From the NCBI GenBank assembly GCA_963739795.1, contig CAVUBL010000004.1, positions 62,001-126,000 on the forward strand: 64,000 bases of DNA, in the 5' to 3' direction. The notes under the pieces were generated by a model that saw nothing but the letters and a program-made list of their open reading frames with translations, made no database searches and was not told the DNA's origin. Position numbers and translations under genes: made by a program. Each line of letters opens with the position of its first letter. Within the stretch, counting starts at the first letter, position 1. This DNA comes from CAVUBL01 sp963739795. Lineage in GTDB: Bacteria > Acidobacteriota > Thermoanaerobaculia > Multivoradales > DATKCC01. Shown piece by piece: positions 52,199-59,871 of the stretch.

Positions 52199-52510
52199 AT
52201 GCAGGCGGTCATCGAAACGGGTGGAAAACAGTACCGGGTCGCACCCGGCGACGTGATCGACGTCGAGCTTCTCGGCGACCCCGCGGAGGGCTCCGAGGTC
52301 ACCTTCGACCGGGTCCTCCTCGTCCACGGCGACGACGGGGTGAAGACCGGCGAGGCGCTCTCCGGGGCCAAGGTCCAGGGCGTGCTCGTCGGCGAGGTCG
52401 CCGGACCGAAGGTGCGAGTCTTCAAGTTCAAGCGCCGCAAGGGCTATCGCCGCACCACCGGCCACCGGCAGGGCTACCACCGCGTCCGCATCGAGGACAT
52501 CGCGGTCTGA
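52199..52510 (+). CDS. rplU: Ribosomal protein bL21
   Basis: Large-subunit protein of 103 aa. The N-terminus MQAVIETGGKQYRVAPGD and the C-terminal KFKRRKGYRRTTGHRQGY are unmistakable. The ATG at 52199 is the only start that gives the standard N-terminus; the frame is open upstream. rpmA follows 60 bases later. Confidence 0.97.
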   Translation: MQAVIETGGKQYRVAPGDVIDVELLGDPAEGSEVTFDRVLLVHGDDGVKTGEALSGAKVQGVLVGEVAGPKVRVFKFKRRKGYRRTTGHRQGYHRVRIEDIAV

Positions 52511-52570
52511 ATTCGAACCCGAATCCTGGCGGGGGGCTCCGGCCCTCGACCAGAGCGAGGAAGCGACGTC

Positions 52571-52828
52571 ATGGCTCACAAGAAAGGACAGGGCTCCAGC
52601 CGCAACGGCCGCGACTCCAACCCGCAGCACCTCGGGGTCAAGGCTTTCGGAGGCCAGAGCGTCTCCGGCGGGGCGATCATCGTCCGCCAGCGCGGCACGA
52701 AGTTCTTCCCCGGCGACAACGTCGGCCGGGGCAAGGACGACACCCTCTTCGCCAAGACCGACGGCACGGTGCAGTTCCGCAACCGGGGCCGCCGCGGCAC
52801 CTTCATCAACGTCATTCCCGCCGAGTAG
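52571..52828 (+). CDS. rpmA: Ribosomal protein bL27
   Basis: Large-subunit protein of 85 aa with the usual N-terminus MAHKKGQGSSRNGRDSN reaching toward the peptidyl transferase centre, then GVKAFGGQSVSGGAIIVRQRG. The C-terminus ends NVIPAE. Organisation rplU-rpmA-obg is standard. Confidence 0.97.
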   Translation: MAHKKGQGSSRNGRDSNPQHLGVKAFGGQSVSGGAIIVRQRGTKFFPGDNVGRGKDDTLFAKTDGTVQFRNRGRRGTFINVIPAE

Positions 52829-52879
52829 GCTCGGCGGGCTCCCCGAGGGTGGGATCGCTCCCGCCTGCCGAGAGGCCCC

Positions 52880-54664
52880 GTGCACTTCCTGGATGAATCG
52901 GTGATCCACGTCCAGGGCGGTGGCGGCGGGAACGGCTGCCTGGCCTTCCGGCGGGAGAAGTACGTTCCTCGGGGCGGTCCGTCCGGCGGCGACGGCGGTC
53001 ACGGCGGCGCCGTCTGGCTGGTCGGCGACAGTTCCCTCAACACCCTTTTCCACCTGCGCTTCCGCCAGCTCTACGCGGCCGAGCGCGGGCGCCACGGCGA
53101 AGGCTCGAACCGCACCGGCCGGAGCGGGCAGGACCTGGAGATCCCGGTGCCTCTGGGCACCCAGGTCTACGACGCCGAGGGGGACGCGTTCCTGGGGGAG
53201 ACCCTGGAGGAGGGCGCCCGGCTCCAGGTGGCCGCCGGCGGGTTGGGCGGCCGGGGCAATAGCCGCTTCAAGAGCTCGACCAACCAGGCGCCGCGCCGGT
53301 TCGAGCTGGGCGGGGAGGGCGAGGAGCGCCACCTGCGCCTCGAGCTCAAGCTGCTCGCCGACGTCGGCCTGGTCGGGCTGCCCAACGCCGGGAAGTCGAC
53401 CCTGATCAGCAGGGTCTCCGCGGCTCGGCCGAAGATCGCCGACTATCCGTTCACGACGCTGGTGCCCCAACTCGGAGTGGTGGACCGGGGGCCCGCCGAG
53501 CGGCCCTTCGTGATCGCCGACCTGCCGGGCCTGATCGCCGGTGCCGCCAAGGGCGCGGGGCTGGGCCACCAGTTCCTGCGCCACGTAGAGCGCTGCCGGG
53601 TGCTGGTGCACCTGGTGGACCTCTCGGCCGAGGGCGACGCGGGAGCGGACTTGGAGACGGTGGAGGACGAGCTCGAGGCCTTCGACCCGGACCTGCTGAC
53701 GCGGGAGCGGCTGGTGGTGGGGAGCAAGCTCGACGCGGCGCGGGGCGAGCGGCGCGAGGCGCTCACGGCCGCGGCCGAGCGCCGCGGCCTGCCGTACCTC
53801 GAGGTGAGCGCGGTCGCGGGAGCCGGCCTGCCGGAGCTGCTGGGCCGCGTCGGCGCCGCCCTCGACGCCCTCCGCGCGGCCGAGACCCCGCCCCCGGCCC
53901 CCGACGACGACACCCCCTGGCACCACCGCGGCTTGACTGGATCCCCCCCGCAACCCCTCGATCCCCTTCCCTCCCCCGAGGGGGGAAGGGGACGCCTCCA
54001 CCCCGATCCTCGTCGGAGGGGCAGGCCCGTGGAGGGGGAACGCCTCGGCATCTTCGGTGGGAGCTTCGACCCGATCCACCGTGGCCATGTGCGTCCCGTT
54101 CAAGAGGCCCGCCGCCGCTTCGGCCTCGACCGGGTGATCTACCTCCCGACCGCCAACCCACCCCACAAGCAAGAGCCCGAGACCGCTCCCCTGGCGCCCG
54201 CCGCGGCGCGCTACGCCATGGTCGAGCTGGCCCTGCTCGAGGAAGAGGGTCTCTACGTTTCGGACTACGAGCTGCGTCCCGGCCGCCCGAGCTACACGGT
54301 GGAGACCCTGGAGCACTTCGCCGCCCGGGACCCGGCGGCGGAGCTGTTCCTCCTCGTGGGCTCCGACGCCCTGGCGCAGCTCCACACCTGGCGCCGCTGG
54401 CGGGACCTCCTGGAGCTCGCCCACCTGGTAGTCCTGACCCGCCCGGGTAACGAGATCGCCCGGCTCCGGCCCGACCTGTTGCCGGAGCTCCGGGAGCGCC
54501 TCGACCGGGGCGCCATCGACGTCATCGAGGACGTGCTGGTCGACGTCTCCTCGACCGGCATCCGGACCCGCCTGGCCGAAGGCGAGAGAGACGAGGCCTG
54601 GATGGAGCACTGGATGCCTTCCCTGGTGGTACACTACATCGAGAAATACGCCTTCTATAGATGA
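52880..54664 (+). CDS. obg: Obg GTPase reading in frame into NadD (single 594-codon open frame)
   Basis: Residues 1-333 are Obg/CgtA, the ribosome-associated GTPase: the glycine-rich N-terminal fold (MHFLDESVIHVQGGGGGNGC, RGGPSGGDGGHGG), G1 GLPNAGKSTL, G3 DLPGLIAGAAKGAGLGHQFL, and G4 VGSKLD. No C-terminal OCT domain is seen. There is no stop codon; the frame passes through about 50 linker residues, including a family-1 palindrome (53938-54005), into nicotinate-mononucleotide adenylyltransferase (NadD, residues 384-594). Translation may give a fusion, or NadD may start separately at GTG 54029. Start GTG at 52880. Confidence 0.9.
   Translation: MHFLDESVIHVQGGGGGNGCLAFRREKYVPRGGPSGGDGGHGGAVWLVGDSSLNTLFHLRFRQLYAAERGRHGEGSNRTGRSGQDLEIPVPLGTQVYDAEGDAFLGETLEEGARLQVAAGGLGGRGNSRFKSSTNQAPRRFELGGEGEERHLRLELKLLADVGLVGLPNAGKSTLISRVSAARPKIADYPFTTLVPQLGVVDRGPAERPFVIADLPGLIAGAAKGAGLGHQFLRHVERCRVLVHLVDLSAEGDAGADLETVEDELEAFDPDLLTRERLVVGSKLDAARGERREALTAAAERRGLPYLEVSAVAGAGLPELLGRVGAALDALRAAETPPPAPDDDTPWHHRGLTGSPPQPLDPLPSPEGGRGRLHPDPRRRGRPVEGERLGIFGGSFDPIHRGHVRPVQEARRRFGLDRVIYLPTANPPHKQEPETAPLAPAAARYAMVELALLEEEGLYVSDYELRPGRPSYTVETLEHFAARDPAAELFLLVGSDALAQLHTWRRWRDLLELAHLVVLTRPGNEIARLRPDLLPELRERLDRGAIDVIEDVLVDVSSTGIRTRLAEGERDEAWMEHWMPSLVVHYIEKYAFYR
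53938..54005 (+). repeat. GC-rich palindromic repeat, family 1, copy B, inside the obg-nadD frame
   Basis: Copy with GATCCCCTTCCC and GGGACGCCTCCACCCC arms, most like the copy at 41043. It is translated as a Pro/Gly/Arg-rich linker because its length and frame happen to contain no stop. Confidence 0.7.
54029..54664 (+). CDS. nadD: Nicotinate-nucleotide adenylyltransferase NadD (likely independent start)
   Basis: NAD biosynthesis enzyme of 211 aa by this start; it adenylates nicotinate mononucleotide. The nucleotidyltransferase motif is GGSFDPIHRGHVRP, followed by YLPTANPPHKQE, LFLLVGSDAL and the C-terminal VSSTGIRTRLAEGE. GTG at 54029 has GGAGGGG seven bases upstream, a better-placed ribosome-binding site than most in the window, so NadD is probably made separately even though the obg frame is continuous. 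The gene ends ATGA-overlapping rsfS. Confidence 0.88.
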   Translation: MEGERLGIFGGSFDPIHRGHVRPVQEARRRFGLDRVIYLPTANPPHKQEPETAPLAPAAARYAMVELALLEEEGLYVSDYELRPGRPSYTVETLEHFAARDPAAELFLLVGSDALAQLHTWRRWRDLLELAHLVVLTRPGNEIARLRPDLLPELRERLDRGAIDVIEDVLVDVSSTGIRTRLAEGERDEAWMEHWMPSLVVHYIEKYAFYR

Positions 54665-55044
54665 ACTCCGCGACCCCAGCGAGTCAACCCGCCGTCGACA
54701 CCGCTGCCCGCGTCCGGGTGGCCGTGGCCGCGGCCCTCGATCGCAAGGCCCAGGACCTCAAGGTCCTCAACCTCGGGCCCGTGAGCGACTTCACCGATTA
54801 CTTTCTGATCGCGAGCGGTACCAGCGAGCGCCAGGCGCAGGCCATCGCCGAGGGGATTCAGGAGGCCCTGGCGGCCGAGGGGGTGCGCCCGCTCCACGTC
54901 GAGGGACAGCGCGGTGGCCACTGGGTGCTCCTCGACTACGGTGACCTGGTGGCGCACGTCTTCCAGCCCGAGCCGAGGGAGTTCTACGCCCTCGAGCGCC
55001 TGTGGTCGGACGCCGAGGACGAGACCCGGCAGTTCACCGTTTGA
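54661..55044 (+). CDS. rsfS: Ribosome silencing factor RsfS
   Basis: Protein of 127 aa that binds uL14 and blocks subunit joining in slow growth. Family segments are DLKVLNLGPVSDFTDYFLIASG, RQAQAIAEGIQEAL and GHWVLLDYGDLVAHVFQPE. The nadD-rsfS order is classic. It overlaps nadD by 4 bases and the next gene by 4 bases (TTGA). Confidence 0.95.
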   Translation: MNSATPASQPAVDTAARVRVAVAAALDRKAQDLKVLNLGPVSDFTDYFLIASGTSERQAQAIAEGIQEALAAEGVRPLHVEGQRGGHWVLLDYGDLVAHVFQPEPREFYALERLWSDAEDETRQFTV

Positions 55045-56000
55045 TCCCCAAAGAGGCAGCGGCCCCGGACGCCGGCCCTGACACCAGTAAGATCGCCGGC
55101 CCGCTCGCCCGCGCCCTCGCCGGCCAACCCGGTCTCCGCTCCCGCCTCGGAGCCTTCGAGCGCGCGGCGGCGAGCGACGCCCCGGTTCTGATCGTGGGCG
55201 AGCCCGGGTCGGGCCGCTCCACCCTCGCCCGGGCCCTGCACGCGGCGAGCGCCCGGGCGAGCGGACCCCTGGTGGAGGTCGATCCCGGGTCGCTGCCCAC
55301 GACCCTCTTCGAGAGCGAGCTCTTCGGCTACCGCCGCGGCGCCTTCACCGGCGCCGAGGCGCCGCGTGCCGGTCGGGTGGAGCGGGCCGCGGGGGGCACG
55401 CTTCTCCTCGATCACGTCGAGGAGCTGCCGCTCGCGAGCCAGGCCAAGCTCCTGCGCCTGGTGGCGGAGGGCGTCTACGCGCCCCTGGGCGGTCGCGAAG
55501 AGCGGGCCGACGTGCGGTTTCTCGCGGTGGGCTCGGAGGACCTTCCCAGGAGGGTCGCCAGCGGGGCGTTTCGGGAGGACCTCTTCTATCGCCTGGAGGT
55601 GCTGGCCTTCCGGGTCCCTCCCCTGCGCGAGCGGTCCGAGGACCTGCCCGGGCTGATCGATCGCCTCCTCGCCGACCTGAGCGAACGTTTCGGCCGGCCC
55701 GGTCTCGCCCTCGCCCCCGGCGCCCGCGAGTGGATGACCCGGCACCCATGGCCGGGCAACGCCCGTCAGGTGCGCAACACCCTGGAGCGCGCCCTGGTCC
55801 TGGCGAGCGGGCGATCCCCCCTGGACCCCGATCCCCCCGCCGGCGCCGAGGAGCGCCCCCGTTCCCTGGACGAGGTGGAGGCGACAGAGATCCGCCGCGC
55901 CCTCGCCTACACCCGAGGCCACCAGGCCGAAGCCGCCCGCCTCCTGGGAATCAGCCGCAAAGCCCTCTGGGCCAAAAGAAAGCGCCACGGGATCCCGTAG
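55041..56000 (+). CDS. Sigma-54-activator-like AAA+ protein with degenerate ATPase motifs
   Basis: Protein of 319 aa made only of the central AAA+ domain of bacterial enhancer-binding proteins and a C-terminal Fis-type helix-turn-helix (TRGHQAEAARLLGISRKALW). There is no receiver or sensor domain. The sigma-54 contact loop GAFTGA is intact (residues 100-105). Walker A is GEPGSGRST with Arg59 in place of Lys, and Walker B is LLLDHVEEL with His125 in place of the catalytic Glu. It may therefore bind DNA or sigma-54 without normal ATP hydrolysis. TTG at 55041 overlaps the rsfS stop. Confidence 0.8.
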   Translation: MIPKEAAAPDAGPDTSKIAGPLARALAGQPGLRSRLGAFERAAASDAPVLIVGEPGSGRSTLARALHAASARASGPLVEVDPGSLPTTLFESELFGYRRGAFTGAEAPRAGRVERAAGGTLLLDHVEELPLASQAKLLRLVAEGVYAPLGGREERADVRFLAVGSEDLPRRVASGAFREDLFYRLEVLAFRVPPLRERSEDLPGLIDRLLADLSERFGRPGLALAPGAREWMTRHPWPGNARQVRNTLERALVLASGRSPLDPDPPAGAEERPRSLDEVEATEIRRALAYTRGHQAEAARLLGISRKALWAKRKRHGIP

Positions 56001-56160
56001 CGCGGCCATCGGAGTCTGCGGGTACGGAGCGAACCGTTCGCCGGGCCGAGATGGAGCTCGGCCGCTTCAGGGGTACCTGCGAGCTTCGATCAGGGTGCTG
56101 CATCTGTTCCAAAGTCCGACTCCGCCGATCCACCTCTCACACCCCACACGGCGGGAGCTG

Positions 56161-56242
56161 TTTCAACCACCGAGGGGGCAGCTCGTGGAGCTGCGTGGTT
56201 TCTCGCCGGCGCAGTTTGCCGCCGAGAAAGCCACCAGCCCGC
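56161..56242 (+). repeat. Intergenic repeat family 2, copy 1
   Basis: Shares CCACCGAGGGGGCAGC and a 40-bp stretch around TTTCTCGCCGGCGCAGTTTG with the copy at 59716-59800. The right half is an imperfect hairpin (TTTCTCGCCGGC with GCCGCCGAGAAA). The 345 bases between the AAA+ gene and the HD-GYP gene otherwise hold only a family-1 palindrome. Confidence 0.75.
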
Positions 56243-56276
56243 GAGCGTGTGTGCTGCCCCCACCTTCCAACTCGTC

Positions 56277-56341
56277 TTGGGTGGGGGCGTCCCTCGCCCC
56301 CCGCGAGGGCGGGAGAGGGACCGAGGGTGAGGGGGGAGATC
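56277..56341 (-). repeat. GC-rich palindromic intergenic repeat, family 1, copy D
   Basis: Minus-strand copy with CCCTCGGTCCCTCTCCC and GAGGGACGCCCCCACCC, ending next to the HD-GYP stop codon, where it may act as a terminator. Confidence 0.7.
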
Positions 56342-56345
56342 TGAT

Positions 56346-58157
56346 CTACCGCCGGAACGCCTCGCCGGCCATGGGCATCTCGGTGAGGGCGTCGGGGATG
56401 CGCACCTTGAGGTCCAGCCGCTCCGAGCGCTCCCGCAGGTGCCGGAGCACCACCTCCGGGAGCCGCAGAAACGCCTCCACCACCTCCGGGTCGAGCTGCG
56501 TCCCCGCCACCCGGCACAGCTCCGTCACCGCCTCCCCGTGGCTGCGGGCTCGGCGGTACGGACGGTCCGACGTGATCGAGTCGTACGTATCCACCACCGC
56601 GAAGATCCGGGCCGCCAGCGGGATCTCCTCCCGCGCCAGCCCCCGCGGATACCCGCCACCGTCCCACCGTTCGTGGTGGCTGTAGACGATCTCCAGCGCC
56701 GGGTCCAGGAACTTCACGTCCGCCAACATCTCGAACCCCCAGTTCGGGTGCTGGCGCATGACGTGCCACTCCTCCTCCGTGAGGCGCCCCGTCTTGCGCA
56801 GGATGGCGTCCGGGACCGCGATCTTCCCCACGTCGTGGAGCAGCGAGCCCCATTCGATGGCCCGGAGCCGATCGCCCTCGACGTCCAGAGCCCGGGCCAG
56901 GGCCAAGGCGTAGTGGGCGACGCGGAACGAGTGGCCCGTCGTCTCGTGGTCGCGGGCGTCGATGGCCGCCACCACGGCGCCCACCGCCTCCACGTAGGAC
57001 CGCTCGCGGTCGCGCAGGCTCTCCTCCAGAGTGCTCATCAGGCTCGAGAAGGCCGTGCGCAGCGCGTCCACCTCTGAGCTGACCCAGCGCACCGGACGAT
57101 CCTCCAGCAGGCCGCGGTCGAGCTCGCCCGTGGATGCCGTCTTCGCCATGGCGTCGGTGAGCTCACCCAGGGCCTGCTCGTGACGTCGCGAGCTGAGCCA
57201 GAGCAGCGGGATCATCACCAACAGGCCGGAGAGGCTCACGAGCGAGACGTCGCGGACCAAGAGGCCGTCGACCGGCTGGGACGCCACCGGCCTCAACATC
57301 AGCACGCCGGCCTCGCCGCCCGGCGGCTTCAGCCCGCTTGCCGGATCGGCGGCCGGGAGCGGGTCGAGGCGAGCGAGGAACGACTTGCCGGCGAGGGTGA
57401 CGGTTCGAACCTCGCCAGGAGAGAGATCGCGCCCGAACCGGCCGGCCTCGGCGACGCTGCCCAGGGGCAGGCTGCTGGCCACCGGCAATCCCCCGGCCAC
57501 GAACACGATCTCGGCCCCGGTGAGGTGGGAGAGGCGTCCGGCCTCCGCCGCGTCGAGCTCTTCGCCGAGGGTGACGGTGCCGAGCAGCGTGCCGTCCGCC
57601 GAGTCGCGAACCGGCCGCATGGCGAATCGGAAGAGGTGCCGCCGCGCCAGGACGATGCCCTTGCGCCACGGGGATCGGGGCCCGAGGGGCTGGCTGCCGC
57701 CGAGGTCGGTGCCGGCCACCGCCAGGGAGTTTCCGGCGGCGTCGGCCAGTTCCAGGTAGTCGATCCCGGGATGGCTGGTGGTGAAGCGCTCGAGGACCGC
57801 CGCGGCAGCGGCGCCGTCGCCTCGGCGGGCTAGCTCGTCGAGATGGAGGGCTGCGATCAGGAGGCTCGCCTGGGCGCCCAGGTGGTCGATCCGCTCGTCG
57901 CCGAGCTGATGCGCGGTCTCCACCGCCGCGTCGAGCCGTTCGCCGGCCCAGCGCCGGGCCGTCGTCTCCTGGTGTCGGGCCACCACGAGGGTGATCGCCA
58001 CCGCGACGCCCAGCAGGACGACGGTGGTGAGCAGGATGATGCGCGTTCGCAGATTCAACGCCGAGAGCTCCCACCCCCGGCCCACTCCCGCCGACGCACG
58101 ACCCGGACGGGGCCCGGGCGTCGGTCGTCGGTGAGAGGCCGAGGGGATGCGTAGCAA
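56346..58157 (-). CDS. Membrane-bound HD-GYP domain protein (cyclic di-GMP phosphodiesterase type)
   Basis: Protein of up to 603 aa. A membrane helix (about residues 38-60), a periplasmic sensor domain (to about 300), a second helix, a HAMP-like stretch, and then an HD-GYP domain. The domain shows LLHDVGKIAVPDAIL and HHERWDGGGYPRGL, so metal ligands and the GYP motif are intact. It should hydrolyse cyclic di-GMP. TTG at 58157 gives a 35-residue basic leader; initiation at a GTG/TTG shortly before ALNLRTRIILL is as likely. Confidence 0.88.
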   Translation of the reverse strand: MLRIPSASHRRPTPGPRPGRASAGVGRGWELSALNLRTRIILLTTVVLLGVAVAITLVVARHQETTARRWAGERLDAAVETAHQLGDERIDHLGAQASLLIAALHLDELARRGDGAAAAAVLERFTTSHPGIDYLELADAAGNSLAVAGTDLGGSQPLGPRSPWRKGIVLARRHLFRFAMRPVRDSADGTLLGTVTLGEELDAAEAGRLSHLTGAEIVFVAGGLPVASSLPLGSVAEAGRFGRDLSPGEVRTVTLAGKSFLARLDPLPAADPASGLKPPGGEAGVLMLRPVASQPVDGLLVRDVSLVSLSGLLVMIPLLWLSSRRHEQALGELTDAMAKTASTGELDRGLLEDRPVRWVSSEVDALRTAFSSLMSTLEESLRDRERSYVEAVGAVVAAIDARDHETTGHSFRVAHYALALARALDVEGDRLRAIEWGSLLHDVGKIAVPDAILRKTGRLTEEEWHVMRQHPNWGFEMLADVKFLDPALEIVYSHHERWDGGGYPRGLAREEIPLAARIFAVVDTYDSITSDRPYRRARSHGEAVTELCRVAGTQLDPEVVEAFLRLPEVVLRHLRERSERLDLKVRIPDALTEMPMAGEAFRR

Positions 58158-58278
58158 AGTATAAGCGAACTCATGGCGCTCTGCACAAGAGGAGGATCGA
58201 GATCGGTCCGAGCCCCGATGTGCGAACCCTTCCCCACGTTGTAGTGCCGGAAGGGCCGTGGGGCGGGACCTGCGACAT

Positions 58279-58300
58279 CTCGTGAATCGTCCAGGTTAAG
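58279..58300. mobile_element. Solo insertion-sequence end, relic
   Basis: The 22 bases match the right end of the MITE-like element at 30463-30637 at 18 positions (CTCGTGAATCGTCCAGG versus CTCATGAATAGTCCAGG). No partner end or transposase was found in the 292-base gap, so this is probably a remnant. Confidence 0.45.
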
Positions 58301-58449
58301 TACGCTGCCGATCCGAGCTCGGATTGAAGACGGCCGGTGACGGAGGCGGGGTGGGGTAGACTCTCTTCCGCTCGCTGCCGCCGCTTCCGGCTTCCGCCGG
58401 TGGCGATCTCCCGGCGCTCGTCGCCGACCCCCGCCCCCGGGAGGACCCC

Positions 58450-59430
58450 ATGAGCAGTCTCCGCGCATTTCTCGATCGGCACTACCTGCACTTCAACGCT
58501 CGCGAGACCGTCGCCGCGGCCCGCGCCTACGAGGACCACCTGGCGGCTGGCGGCAAGATGCTGGTCAGCCTGGCCGGCGCCATGTCGACGGCCGAGCTCG
58601 GGATCATCCTGGCGCGCATGATCCGGGGCGGGAAGGTCCACGCCGTCTCTTGCACCGGGGCCAACCTCGAGGAGGACGTCTTCAACCTCGTGGCCCACGA
58701 CGAGTACGAGCTGGTGCCCGAGTGGCGGGGGCTCTCGGCCCAGGACGAGAAGCGGCTCTACGAGCGCGGCTTGAACCGGGTGACGGACACCTGCATCCCC
58801 GAGCAGGTGATGCGCCACGTCGAGGCGCGCCTCATCGCGGGTTGGGCCCGAGCTGCCGAGGCCGGCGAGCGCAAGCTTCCCTCGGAGTTCCTCTTCGACA
58901 TCCTGGGAAGCGGCGAGATCGAGGAGCACTACCAGAGCGACCCGGCCGACTCCTGGCTGATCGCCGCGATGGAGATGGGCGTCCCGGTCTACACCCCGGG
59001 CTGGGAGGACTCGACCACCGGCAACATGATGACCGCCGCCGTGATTCGCGGCGAGGTCCCCCACCACCAGTGCGTCAAGACCGGCACCGAGCAGTTCCAG
59101 CAGCTCATGGAGTGGTACGAGGCGAGCTGCGGCAAGGAGACCGGAGAGCCGTCCGTGGGCTTCTTCCAGATCGGAGGCGGCATCGCCGGCGACTTCGCCA
59201 TCTGCTCCGTCCCCTGCCTGATCCAGGACCTCAAACGGGAGGACACCCCGTTCTGGGGCTACTTCGCCCAGATCTCCGACGCCCCCGCCTCCTACGGCGG
59301 CTACTCGGGAGCGGTGGCCAACGAGAAGATCACCTGGGGCAAGCTGGACGTCGACACGCCCAAGTTCATGATCCAGAGCGACGCCACGATCGTCGCGCCG
59401 CTTGTGTTTGGATACGTGCTCGGTGACTGA
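58450..59430 (+). CDS. Deoxyhypusine synthase-like protein
   Basis: Protein of 326 aa of the deoxyhypusine synthase family (NAD- and spermidine-dependent aminobutyl transfer). The NAD-site segments VSLAGAMSTAELG and VSCTGANLEEDVFN are present, as is GFFQIGGGIAGDFA. Lys298 in ITWGKLDVDT corresponds to the lysine that carries the intermediate in the eukaryotic enzyme. Bacteria lack eIF5A, so the acceptor is more likely a polyamine (as in homospermidine synthesis) or unknown. It stands alone between HD-GYP and acyl-CoA genes. Confidence 0.88.
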   Translation: MSSLRAFLDRHYLHFNARETVAAARAYEDHLAAGGKMLVSLAGAMSTAELGIILARMIRGGKVHAVSCTGANLEEDVFNLVAHDEYELVPEWRGLSAQDEKRLYERGLNRVTDTCIPEQVMRHVEARLIAGWARAAEAGERKLPSEFLFDILGSGEIEEHYQSDPADSWLIAAMEMGVPVYTPGWEDSTTGNMMTAAVIRGEVPHHQCVKTGTEQFQQLMEWYEASCGKETGEPSVGFFQIGGGIAGDFAICSVPCLIQDLKREDTPFWGYFAQISDAPASYGGYSGAVANEKITWGKLDVDTPKFMIQSDATIVAPLVFGYVLGD

Positions 59431-59531
59431 GGCGGGATAGTGCTGGCGTGACAAGGGCCTCTCCCCCTCCCGCGGTCACCTTCGAGCCAAGACCTGGCCG
59501 GCCCGGGCCTTCACCCACGCAGAGAGCGAGT

Positions 59532-59594
59532 GGGCCACCCCCCTCACCCTCGATCCCTCTCCCACCCTCAAGGTGGGCGAGGGACGCCCCCGCC
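59532..59594 (+). repeat. GC-rich palindromic intergenic repeat, family 1, copy E
   Basis: Plus-strand copy with CCCTCGATCCCTCTCCC and GAGGGACGCCCCCGCCC, 100 bases after the deoxyhypusine-synthase-like gene. Confidence 0.7.
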
Positions 59595-59715
59595 CAAGCT
59601 CGGCCGCTTCACTCAGAGATTGCGGTGGCGGAGACACTGAGACGGTTGAAGCCGGCGGTTCGGAGTCCGACGAACGCCGATTCACCCCCAACCCACCCCC
59701 GAAGCGGAGGACGTC

Positions 59716-59800
59716 GGTTCACCCACCGAGGGGGCAGCGGGTGGGCCGCGGTGGTTTCTCGCCGGCGCAGTTTGCCGCCGAGAAAGCCACCCGGCCCGCC
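59716..59800 (+). repeat. Intergenic repeat family 2, copy 2
   Basis: Second copy of the element at 56161-56242, in the same orientation and again near a family-1 palindrome. The 441 bases between the flanking genes contain only these two repeats as far as I can see. Confidence 0.75.
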
Positions 59801-59871
59801 CGCGCGGGCTCCCGCCTGCGCCTCAGCGACCTCGAGCTCCTCCCTCCGCCCGCCGCCGACACCTGCCGCTT

